Under the pieces are notes generated by a model. That model was not told where the DNA came from. It did no database searches and was given only the letters and a program-made list of their open reading frames with translations. A stretch of DNA of 64,000 bases from Megaustenia siamemsis. Lineage: Eukaryota; Mollusca; Gastropoda; Stylommatophora; Ariophantidae. How positions within the stretch are numbered: position 1 is the stretch's first letter; each line of letters opens with the position of its first letter. The translations under genes and the position numbers were made by a program. The stretch covers positions 8,747,521-8,811,520 of the forward strand of contig JAVIAB010000102.1 in assembly GCA_032433765.1 (NCBI GenBank), given 5' to 3'. This document shows positions 47,205 to 56,323 of the stretch, in pieces.

Positions 47205-48320
47205 CATCATCATTGAGTGCTGCCTCCACATTGAAAGTTGGCTACCATGGAGCGCATTCTGCTCTGTCTTGCTTTGATAGTGCAGGTTGTCATAGGCTGA
47301 CTTGTCCATCTTTTGATATTACATGTCCATGTTAGTCTTGGTCCTCCTCTTTTACCTTGTATTTTCCCTTCCAAGATTACTTTTAGTAAGGAATAATAGA
47401 ACAAAGAAGTATGTGTTAGCACTCGGAAAAATGACAGACAAACAACAATAGAAAAAACGAAGAACAATATATGGTCCGAAGTGGGATCGAACCCGTAATA
47501 ATAGAACAAGAAGTATGTGTTAGCACTCGGAAAAATTGACAGACAAACAACATAGAAAAAACGAAGAACAATATATGGGTCCGAAGTGGGATCGAACCCG
47601 TACTCAGTGGCACCGCGCCTTGCCACGAAAGCCGAACGCTTGGTACCTGCCACGCAGCCAACTAAAAAATTGGCTATTGCAGTAGTGGTCTTCCGACGAA
47701 AGCGATCTCAATGACTATAGCATAGGGTAACGATCACAGACCGGAAATAAATTGTATATTTGTACCTTCCTATTAATGCAGTATCTCCCAGTTAGGGCTG
47801 AATACTTGTGTTGTAGACAAACATTTATTGGACGAAACAGCACGAATAGTAGTTCCCAGTGGTTATATACTGGGTACAAATAATATACATAATATTATTA
47901 TATGGGGAACTTCCGAGGCGATAATAGGGAATAATAGAACAAAGAAGTATGTGTTAGCACTCGGAAAAATTGACAGACAAACAACAATAGAAAAAAACGA
48001 AGAACAATATATGGTCCGAAGTGGGATCGAACCCGTACTCAGTGGCACCGCGCCTTGCCACGAGAAGCCGAACGCTTGGTACACTGCCACGCAGCCAACT
48101 AAAAAATTGGCTATTCAGTAGTGTCTTCCACGAAAGGCGATCTCAATGACTATAGCATAGGGTAACGATCACAGACCGGAAATAAATTGTATATTTGTAC
48201 CTTCCTATTAATGCAAGTATCTCCCAGTAGGGCTGAATACTTGTGTTGTAGACAAACATTTATTGGACGAACAGCACGAATAGTAGTTCCCAGTGGTTAT
48301 ATACTGGGTACAAATAATAA

Positions 48321-49432
48321 TCTATCTATCTATTGACCTTTCGAGCCGTAACCGGCCCATAGGGCGTAGACCAAGATACACCTTCTCCTATATGAATTTT
48401 TTCTAGCAGTTTTCTTTAAAGATATTTTATCAAATCTCGCCATCTGTCTCTGTTCTGTGCAAGCAGTTCTATCTCATTGAGGGAGCCGATTCCTGCTGCT
48501 CTTGCCTCTCTCATCAATGTTCTTCTCAGTGTCTCCCTGGGTCTTCCTCTTTTTCTTTACCTGTTGTTTCCCATATGAGGGCTTGCTTTGCTATTCGATT
48601 ATTATCTCTTCTCATCACATGTCCAACGTATGACCATCGTCTTTTCTTTATTACTGAAGATATTAGTGGTTGATTGGCGATTTCTCTAATTTCCTCGTTT
48701 GTTTTGAATTCGTTCCATTCTATACCAAGTATTTTCCTTAGACATTTTTTATTTCGAATGCGTTCAACTTTGTTTCTATATCTCTTGTTGTTTTCCAGCT
48801 TTCACACGCATACGTAAGGGTTGATAGTACATTTGATTTGAATAGCCTAAGTTTTGTGTTTGTGCTAATGAGTTTTGATTTCCACAACTTTTCAAGGCTT
48901 CTGAAAGACATTGCTGCTTTAGCCAGTCTGATTCTAATTTCTTTGCTCGTATCCCCTTCTCGATCAATGTGACTTCCAAGATAGATGAAGTGATCGATCT
49001 CTTCTACTGGTTTGTTTTCCATGTATATTTTGTCACTTGTTGGAATTAAACTTTTCATGACTTTAGTCTTTTCATGATTGACCTCAAGCCCAATTTTGCT
49101 GGCTATTGATGATAGTTCATTTGTGTTTTCCTGCATCGTTTTTATCTGATTGCTGATGAGAACTATGTCATCAGCAAAGTCCAGGTCCTCCAAATGGTCT
49201 CCTTGTATCCATTCGATGCCTTTATTACCAGTGCAGCATTTCTTCATTATGAAGTCCATAACAATTCCAAATAACAAGGGCGATAAAATACATCCTTGTT
49301 TAACCCCAGTTTCTATTGGGAAACATTCGCTCAGTCCTTCCTCTGTTCGAACTGCACATGTGTAACCATCATACATGTCTTTGATAATATTTATGATTTT
49401 TGATGGTAAGCCATATTGCTTCAGAATTTTCC
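48321..49432 (-). mobile_element. LINE B copy, 5'-truncated, inside SINE-2
   Basis: Minus strand, 1.1 kb: begins in RT upstream of motif B and ends in a TAGA tail. ACAAATAATAA stands on both sides (48310-48320 and 49433-49443), an 11-bp target-site duplication; removing the insert restores the SINE-2 text ACAAATAATATACATAAT seen at 47877. Confidence 0.9.
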
Positions 49433-49448
49433 ACAAATAATAATACAT
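48360..49448 (-). pseudogene. LINE B reverse transcriptase part
   Basis: From 49440 downward: LWKILKQYGLPSKIINIIKD, FPIETGVKQGCILSPLLFGI (the palm G-x-RQGC-like block), HLEDLDFADDIVLISNQIKT (motif C with FADD), GLEVNHEKTKVMKS, HFIYLGSHIDREGDTSKEIR, LTYACESWKTTRDIETKLNA, until a frameshift at about 48745 ends the frame (a TTT expansion). The C-terminal YVGHVMRR part continues in another frame to about 48360. Motif A and the endonuclease are missing by truncation. Confidence 0.88.
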
Positions 49449-49810
49449 AAATATTATTATATGGGAACTTCCGAGGCGATAATAGGGAATAATAGAACAA
49501 AGAAGTATGTGTTAGCACTCGAAAAATTGACAGACAAACAACAATAGAAAAAACGAAGAACAATATATGGTCCGAAGTGGGATCGAACCCGTACTCAGTG
49601 GCACCGCGCCTTGCCACGAGAAGCCGAACGCTTGGTACACTGCCACGCAGCCAACTAAAAATTGGCTATTGCAGTAGTGTCTTCCACGAAAGGCGATCTC
49701 AATGACTATAGCATAGGGTAACGATCACAGACCGGAAATAAATTGTATATTTGTACCTTCCTTTACTTTTAGTAGGCTGCTGTGTCTTTTAAGATGCCCC
49801 AAAAATCTTA

Positions 49811-50207
49811 TATCTCCATTAAAACCTTGTAACTCTCTTATTTAACCATTTTTGTAAACAAACTGTCTAAACAACTATGTTTTTGATCAATTTGCATTCA
49901 TTTTCTCACTGCTATTTTTCATTTTTTTTTTTTAAATTGCAAAAAAACAGCAGTGATGTAGTGTGTTAAACCTCTTGTAAGGAATGTGTTAAAAGATCAT
50001 TTTGCAATGATTTAAGGAAAATTAAATTTATCCTGCTAAATTTTGTATTTTTTTCTATGTTCATCAGATTATATTAAGAGATAGTTGGCTCCATAAAGGA
50101 CTGTTTGTACCACTCAAATGTAGCTCTGATCTTCTTTGACTACTGTTAGCATTTTAATGATGTATGCTGTAGTCTGTAGGTAATTGTGATAGTTGTTCTG
50201 TGGTTAG
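49811..50207. other. Unassigned AT-rich sequence
   Basis: Homopolymer-rich (T at 49924-49933, A near 49944). No element or gene recognised. Confidence 0.45.
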
Positions 50208-51125
50208 TGAAGTGTGTACCAGTGGGACACACTTTTTGTAACAGCCTCCTAGAGGGACACACTTTTTGTAACAGCCTCCTAGACGAACACACTTTTTGTA
50301 ACAGCCTCCTAGTGGGACACACTTTTGTAACAGCCTCCTAGAGGGACACACTTTTTGTAACAGCCTCCTAGAGGGACACACTTTTTGTAACAGCCTCCTA
50401 GACGAACACACTTTTTGTAACAGCCTCCTAGTGGGACACACTTTTTGTAACAGCCTCCTAGAGGGACACACTTTTTGTAACAGCCTCCTAGAGGGACACA
50501 CTTTTTGTAACAGCCTCCTAGAGGGACACACTTTTTGTAACAGCCTCCTAGTGGGACACACTTTTTGTAACAGCCTCCTAGAGGGACACACTTTTTGTAA
50601 CAACCTCCTAGTGGGACATACTTTTTGTAACAGCCTCCTAGAGGGACACACTTTTTGTAACAGCCTCCTAGTGGGACACACTTTTTGTAACAGCCCCCCC
50701 CCAGTGTGACACACTTTTTGTAACAGCCCCCCAGTGTGACACACTTTTTGTAACAGCCTCCTAGAGGGACACACTTTTTGTAACAGCCCCCCAGTGTGAC
50801 ACACTTTTTGTAACAGCCTCCTAGTGGGACACACTTTTTGTAACAGCCTCCTAGAGGGACACACTTTTTGTAACAGCCTCCTAGTGGGACACACTTTTTG
50901 TAACAGCCTCCTAGAGGGACACACTTTTTGTACAGCCTCCCAGCGGGACACACTTTTTGTAACAGCCTCCCTATGGGACACACTTTTTGTAACAGCCTCC
51001 TAGTGGGACACACTTTTTGTGCAACAGCCTCCCAGGGACACACTTTTTGTAACAGCCTCCTAGTGGGACACACTTTTTGTGACTGGGACAGCAACTCCCT
51101 AGGACACACTTTTTGTAACAGGTGG
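50208..51125. repeat. 30-bp minisatellite, about 30 copies
   Basis: AACAGCCTCCTAGAGGGACA plus CACTTTTTGT, 30 bp. Variants GAGGG, GTGGG, GACGA and CCCCCCAGTGTG. Ten stop-free codons per unit yield minus-strand ORFs of the GCYKKCVPLG type (up to 275 codons), which I regard as spurious. The right end (from 50935) is degenerate. Confidence 0.96.
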
Positions 51126-51483
51126 GACACACTGCCATCGTACCTACCTGCTGCTTAATTCCTTGAAAGTCTTGAGGACATCACCAACAAGATAAATTGC
51201 TATAACCATTTCCCACTCTTCCCTTATTTGTGCCTATTCCTGGCTTTCTTTTATCACTTCCCCTCACAAATTCTCTGACATCATCATCAATCTATTTTCT
51301 GCTTTATACACTCTGAGGTGAGAGGCAAAGCAACAATAGCACCCTTCTGCTCCAGGGACAAAAGATATATATATATATATATAAAGAATTTCTATTGGGC
51401 TGAAATAAAAACTCTAGCCAATCACCTCATGGTGACTGCACTAGTCATGCTGCCTTTATTCTCCAGTTCCAGAGAAAACCCTT
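51126..51483. other. Unassigned sequence with a (TA)n tract
   Basis: Contains (TA)9-10 at 51366-51384. No gene recognised. Confidence 0.45.
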
Positions 51484-51743
51484 AAAAAAAGAAAAAAGTA
51501 AAGTACCCGTCATGCCAACTGGCGTATAGGGAATATGGTGATAGTGACCATCAATTTTACAGACCTTCGGCACATGATTTTTGGGGTAATGTGGTCGGTA
51601 TTACGCCCGTGCCGCTTCACTTTCCCAGAAAAAAATCTGGTACCCATTAAAGGCTGGGTGAACCCAGAAGCCGTCGGTGGGGATCAAACCCTACCCCTTG
51701 TCCTTTGTAGTCCAGTTCACTAACCACTGAGCTATCGCGGATC
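51484..51743 (-). mobile_element. SINE-1 copy with 15-bp target-site duplication
   Basis: Full reverse copy from AAAGTAAAGTACCCGTCATG to the head ACCACTGAGCTATCGCGG; the minus-strand B box is decayed (GGTTTGATCCCC). Flanked by CCAGAGAAAACCCTT (51469-51483 and 51744-51758; the left copy reads CCAGAGAAAACCCTT exactly). Confidence 0.92.
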
Positions 51744-51947
51744 CCAGAGAAAACCCTTGGCAACCAGAAATGCAATAAAAGCCATAATACATTTTTTTTT
51801 AATGGTTTTAGACAAGTTCTTCTGTCTTTGCCTGCCTCAGTATCATTATAACTATAACCAAAGTCCATTTGTATTCTGATCTCATTTCTGATAACACCAA
51901 AAAAAATCTTGGCACAAATGTATGTCATGGAATGAGCTACAACTTAC

Positions 51948-52087
51948 AATTGATCCTCCTGTGCTTGCAAATGGTGCGCTTTTATAGCTTTCAGACTGAT
52001 AGTCACCTGTTGATGGATAAATAATTGATGCATTATCAAAAGATGTGAGATTCCGAGGATAATGGTGGCAGAGATGAATAGTTTGGA
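51948..52087 (-). other. Candidate internal exon, unidentified
   Basis: A 140-bp minus-strand segment between an acceptor TTGCGTAG (52094-52088 region, pyrimidine-rich upstream ACCTCTC) and a donor ATT|GTAAGT (51947). It is open for 46 codons, including NLTSFDNASIIYPSTGDYQS and ESYKSAPFASTGGSI. Composition is protein-like and the region matches no repeat in the window. I do not recognise the protein; it need not belong to SCOC although strand and order would allow it. Confidence 0.35.
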
Positions 52088-52169
52088 CTACGCAAGAGAG
52101 GTATAGTATGTTGTGGAAGACTGTCAGGCACACCTGGTGTGGGAGCGAGTGTCATTCATGGATCACCAT

Positions 52170-52612
52170 CACCATCATGTGCCATATTGGTTGGCGTAGG
52201 TAATCATGTACTTCTACAATCTTCTTTCCACAGTGCATCATATCAATTCTGTTGCTGACTGTTTTCTATGCCATGATACAGAGCTATCAAGTATTTTCTC
52301 TCTTTGTTGTCCACGATCTCTCTTTCCTTGTATTTTGTCAGATGTAATCAAGTATTCCAACTTTCCTCTTCTCATGATGTGCCTAAAAAATGTTGATTGT
52401 TTCTTAGGAGCTCCCTTTTTGTGTGGCCTCTTTGAGAATTTCCTCGTTGGTCTTATTAGCTGTCCAGTGAACTTTCAACATTCTTCTGAGAAATCCCATC
52501 ACTATGGCTTCTAATCGTCTTTCATTTGTTTGTTTACTGTCCATGATTCACTTCCATAGGTCAGAATTGGCTCTATACAACACCGATGAACTCTCTCACT
52601 TATTTTTATCAC
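52170..52612 (-). mobile_element. LINE D 3' fragment
   Basis: Follows 21957-22380 closely (GTAGGTAATCATGTA, CTGATGTAATCAAGTATTCC, ATGATGTGCCTAAAAAATGT, GAATTTCCTCGTTGGTCTTA). The 3' tail is CATCACCATCATG on the left. Truncated upstream at about 52612, where a different LINE begins. Confidence 0.85.
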
Positions 52613-52613
52613 T

Positions 52614-53065
52614 TCATTCATTTGAGTCTGTTTCCTGTATAAATTTTACCGTCTTTTGTAATTTTTGCAGAGGCCCATATAGTTTTGTCTGTAGTGTTGT
52701 ATCTATGGGCCAATGGATTTTCCTCAGTCTACTATATTCAGTGCAGTCTTGAAGTATGTGTTCAGCAGTCTGGGGCGCTTGTCCACATGTATATGTAGTT
52801 GAGGTGTCGATCTTGAATTGTGTGTACATGTGACTGTGGAGTCGATTGTGCTGACATCAAGATTTTGGAATCAGTCTTTCATTGATGTCTTGGCCTATAT
52901 GAACATTTTTCTGCCTGTATTAGCACTTTTGTGTCTCTCCATTCTTAGTGCTGGTATCCTCCACAATTTCTCCATCTCCAAAATTAGTGTTGATTTCATT
53001 GCTCCTGTGATGACCCTAAGTGTCTGGTTTTGTACTTTATCCACAAAAGTTTATAAATGTTAAAT
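52614..53065 (-). mobile_element. Jockey/I-like LINE C-terminal fragment
   Basis: Minus strand: near 53045 FVDKVQNQTLRVITGAMKST, then in broken frames to FKIDTSTTYTCGQAPQTAEH and ILQDCTEYSRLRKIHWPIDT. LDKVQNQALR-ITGAMKSTP and C-x(n)-H-x4-C are characteristic of the region downstream of RT in jockey-type LINEs. A family distinct from the RTE-like ones. Pseudogene fragment. Confidence 0.75.
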
Positions 53066-53299
53066 GACAGCTTCTTCTAATCACTTCGAATATATAAAGA
53101 AGAAGTATGTTTATTTTATCTTCCTGGAAGAGCAAAAATAATCAAATGAACTAAAGTATCAGTGAGAAACAGCTGTGAGCAGAAGAAAAGTGAGACTGTT
53201 TAAGTTGTGTGTCACATGATCCAAGATCCAAGCTTGGTTGAGGTAGTCATATTTTGAGAGATAAGCAGGTAGAAAGAAACCATGATGAATAGTGGTCAA
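53066..53299. other. Unassigned spacer
   Basis: No gene or element recognised. Confidence 0.4.
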
Positions 53300-53645
53300 A
53301 TCATCGAGTGCCATCTTCACATCGAAGGTTGGCTACCATGGAGTGCCATTCCGCTCTGTCTCTTGCTTTGATGATGCAGGTTGTCATAGGCTGACTTGTC
53401 CATCTTTTGATGTTACTCATCCATGTTAGTCTCGATCTACCTCTACCTCTTTTAATTTGTATTTTCCCTTCCAGGATTACTTTTAGTAGACTGCTATGTC
53501 TCTTAAACATACCCCAAAAATATCATTTTTCTTGTTCTAATTGTATTTGGTAATTCTTTTTTTTTTCTTCATTTTTAGTTGTTTTAAGACTTCATCATTT
53601 GTTTTCTTTACTTTCCATCCAATTCTTCCTATTCTTCTATAAATA
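53300..53645 (-). mobile_element. LINE F 3' fragment
   Basis: Minus strand ORF HSSLLKVILEGKIQIKRGRG, RSRLTWMSNIKRWTSQPMTT, RAEWHSMVANLRCEDGTR to the stop at about 53301. It continues upstream in broken frames to KKTNDEVLKQLK-like text. The tail at the left (AAATCATCGAGTGCC) is poorly preserved. Confidence 0.85.
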
Positions 53646-53879
53646 CTAGTCAAGTTTGTGTCATGGCAACTGTGTGTAAATCGTTTTTTCTGACACGGCT
53701 CTTGCTGGCGAGTTTAAAGTGATTTACAGTCTAGTTGTGAAATAATGTGCTGCTATTTCCCATTTAAGTTATGTTTACTTCTGACGAGAGGATAGATTAT
53801 GAACTTTATAGATATTTCAGTGGAATACTATTTATTCTTCTTGTGTTGACATATTTACCTATCTTCGATAGGTTAACGC

Positions 53880-54189
53880 ATGTTCACAGTTCGACAGGCA
53901 AACATCTATTTTGACAACGATGATGCCTATGGGGAATGTCCATCCCGAATGTACAAAGTCTGTGATAGCAGATGGGGCGGAAGAATCAGAAATGATCAAC
54001 GGCTCAGAAAGCAAAAACAGCAAAGTGTGTGGTACACAAGAGGAATATTCAGGGCATAAAAGACAAATAGGACTGACCACCGTGAAAGAGATTGGAGCCT
54101 CATCACGTACTATTCCAAAGAAAGCCATGGAGATTTATAGAAGAAAAGTAGTCAGAAGAGCTATACAGACCGACCATGGACACTAGGGA
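53880..54189 (+). other. Unidentified 91-codon ORF
   Basis: From ATG at 53911: MGNVHPECTKSVIADGAEES, SESKNSKVCGTQEEYSGHKR, TVKEIGASSRTIPKKAMEIY, to TAG at 54185. Polar, charged, protein-like, no known motif. Present once in the window. It may be a single-copy exon, a retrotransposon 5' region or chance. 53646-53879 is unassigned. Confidence 0.3.
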
Positions 54190-54344
54190 GATTTGGTTAA
54201 AACGACTCCTGATGATGGTGAACAGTTAGGCTAACCATTTCATAATAGGGCGCTGGTAGTCTAGAGGTACTACATCGACCTCAGGACAATTAGTATTCAC
54301 AATTTTTACGCAGCTGTCGTCAAAATGTGACTCATGGATAGGTG
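54190..54344 (+). other. Unassigned, with a weak tRNA-like segment
   Basis: GGGCGCTGGTAGTCTAGAGG at 54248-54267 resembles a tRNA 5' half/A box, but no B box follows at the expected distance. Confidence 0.25.
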
Positions 54345-54540
54345 TCATAATTGAGTTAAGTTATTTGCGGGTCATTATCATTTCACTCCGAACATGTCCA
54401 CAGGTGCTCAGATCCCCTCCTCAGCAAGTCCCACAGTGTCCAGCGACTGATGACTCCAGTTCTATGTTGGTTGATAAGTCTTCTTATACGGCCACTAAGT
54501 TTCTCATTTTTGGCTGTGCCTATCTTAACTTGTCATAATC
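54345..54540 (-). mobile_element. Interspersed repeat H, partial copy
   Basis: Matches 45735-45905: GAGTTAAGTTATTTGCGGGT, CACTCCGAACATGTCCACAG, GACTGATGACTCCAGTTCT, GGCTGTGCCTATCTTAA. Followed by short AAGGTTAAACT duplications to 54600. Confidence 0.75.
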
Positions 54541-54602
54541 TACGGTTAAACTAAGGTTAATCTAAGGTGTCATAATCTAAGGTTAAACTGAAGATGACAC
54601 TC

Positions 54603-54904
54603 TTAACTCTTTCCGTACGGAAGCTTTTTATTGAGCAACGGAAGAGATTTTAGAGACAAAATTGTTCATGGTTTTAAGAATCAATCTACATATTTATATT
54701 TATCTAACATATAACATATTATATGAATGTTTAGATAATTGAACAAGGTATTAGATTTCACCAATATCCAGATGATACAAGACATGTAAAACGAATATGG
54801 TTTGATGGCGTTCACACTAATAAAATTTAGCATGGCGCACCATGCGGCGAAACGTACGCAACCGAAATGGCGCACCATGCGGTGGAACATATGGAAAGAG
54901 TTAA
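54603..54904 (+). mobile_element. piggyBac-like MITE
   Basis: TTAA at 54603-54606 and 54901-54904 flank a 294-bp element with inverted ends CTCTTTCCGTACGG (left) and its approximate complement ACATATGGAAAGAG (right). TTAA duplications and this end type fit piggyBac-like non-autonomous elements. Internal near-repeat GCGCACCATGCGG occurs twice (54834, 54870). A diverged second copy is at 11085-11400. Confidence 0.7.
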
Positions 54905-55089
54905 TATTATACCTTGATCTTAAACTGAATGTAAAACACTGAAACTTGCAGATTGCAGACCCAGACCCAAACTAAAAAGTTTCTACTTCAAAGAGTAAAT
55001 TAAGAAAAGTAACAAAAATCATCTCAGAGTAATACTTTGAGTAGAAAGAAGATGGTAATGACAGGCTTTTATTTATTGATTGTTACATT
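54905..55089. other. Unassigned flank, with left target-site duplication
   Basis: Ends in GATTGTTACATT (55078-55089), repeated at 59585-59596 on the far side of the nested LINE B insertion. Confidence 0.5.
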
Positions 55090-56015
55090 CTATCTATCTA
55101 TCTATCTATTGACCTTTGAGCCATGGCTGGCCCACAAGACATAGACCCAGATATTCTTTCTCTTTTTCTAAATTTTCTTTCTAGCAGTCTCAATCCTTGC
55201 AAAAAACATTTATCGAACCTCGCCATTTGTCTCTGTTCTGTGCAAGCATCTATCTCATTGAGGGAGCAGATTCCTGTTGCCTTTGCCTCTCTGATCAATG
55301 TTCTTCTCAGTGTTTCTCTGGGTCAGCCTCTTTTCCTCTTATCTGTTGTTTCTCACATGAGGGCTTGCTTCATTATTTGGTTATTATTTCTTCTCATCAC
55401 ATGTCCAACACATATTCATTGTCTTTTCATGATTACTGATGATAGTGATTGATTGGTGATTTCTCTAATTTCCTCATTTGTTTTGAATTTATTCCGTGCT
55501 AAACCAAGTATTCATCATCATCGAATGCCTTCTCCGTAAAGAAGGTTGGCTACCATGGATCTCCATTCTACTCTGTTTCTTGCTTTGATGGTGCAGCTGT
55601 CATAGATTGACTTGTCCATCTTTGATGTTACTCGTCCATGTTAGTCTTGGTCTGCCTCTGCCTCTTTTACCTTGTATTTTCCCTTACAATATTACTTTTA
55701 GTAGGCTGTTGTGTCTTTTAACATGCCCCAAAAATGTCATTTGTCTTGTCTTAATTGTGAGGAGCCACGATAGCTCAGTGGTTAGTGAACTGGACTACCA
55801 CGGACAAGGGGTAGGGTTTGATCCCAAACGACGGTTTCCGGGTTCACCCAGCCTTAAATGGGTACCGGATTTTTTTCTGGGAAAGTAAAGCAGCACGGGC
55901 GTAATACTGACCACATTACCCCAAAAATCATGTGCTGAAGGTCTGTAAAATATAGGGTCACTAACACCAAATTTCCCTATACGCCACTTGGCATGACGGG
56001 GGTACTTTACTTTAC

Positions 56016-56323
56016 TTTCTTCTTCTTCTTCTATCCTTCCTCTGCTGCCGTTGGCATCGAGGGTAGAAACAATCTGCGATTCTTTGCTCTTCTGTTGGCC
56101 TCTTCTGATGTTATCCCTCCTAGTGACTCTAGTATTCCCTTTATCCATCTCTTTCTCGGTCTTCTTCTTAATCTGGCATTTTCGTAGCGTTTATTTAAGG
56201 CTCTTTGAGTCATTGTTAGTTCTTCTTGTCTTGTTATGTGGCCGAACCAATTTATCTGTTGTTTCTTTATGTATTCGATGGCTGGTTCAATTTCGAGTTT
56301 CTTCCTCAGGTAGTGTTTACTTT
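56016..56323 (-). mobile_element. LINE G 3' fragment, fourth layer of the nest
   Basis: Minus strand C-terminus: KQQINWFGHITRQEELTMTQ, RRRPRKRWIKGILESLGGIT, RAKNRRLFLPSMPTAAEEG, stop, then a tail of GAAGAAGAAGA. A separate LINE family seen once here, 5'-truncated to about 300 bp. TTTACTTTACT flanks it when LINE A is removed (left about 56004-56014; right completed at 59028-59038). Confidence 0.75.

Larger units (their letters stand above)
47389..49762 (-). mobile_element. SINE-2 tandem cluster (about 435-bp unit), split by LINE B
   Basis: Units contain GGAATAATAGAACAAAGAAG, AACAATATATGGTCCGAAGT, the minus-strand B box GGGTTCGATCCC (plus GGGATCGAACCCG), GCCACGCAGCCAACTAAAAA, ATCACAGACCGGAAATAAAT and GTATCTCCCAG (47783 and 48217, about 435 bp apart). 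About 2.5 full units plus a 110-bp partial duplication at the left edge. The tRNA-like head lies on the minus strand. The last unit is interrupted at 48320/49433 by LINE B. Confidence 0.8.
47205..49810 (-). mobile_element. LINE F fragment, split by SINE-2 and LINE B
   Basis: Minus-strand 3' part at 47205-47388 (GKIQGKRGGPRLTWTCNIKR, WTSQPMTTC, SMVANFQC) with an (ATG)n tail to the left, resuming at 49763-49810 (ACTTTTAGTAGGCTGCTGTG, ATGCCCC). The interruption is bracketed by TTACTTTTAGTA (47377-47388 and 49763-49774), a 12-bp target-site duplication. Uninterrupted copies of this junction are at 53470-53510 and 55690-55730. Confidence 0.85.

Noticed and set aside
50208..51125. CRISPR-like 30-bp direct repeats
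   Set aside because: Repeats are head-to-tail without spacers.
50154..51130. ORFs of about 275 codons with GCYKKCVPLG repeats (cysteine-rich protein-like)
   Set aside because: Produced by a 30-bp minisatellite; two minus-strand frames are open simultaneously and there is no signal peptide or splice context.
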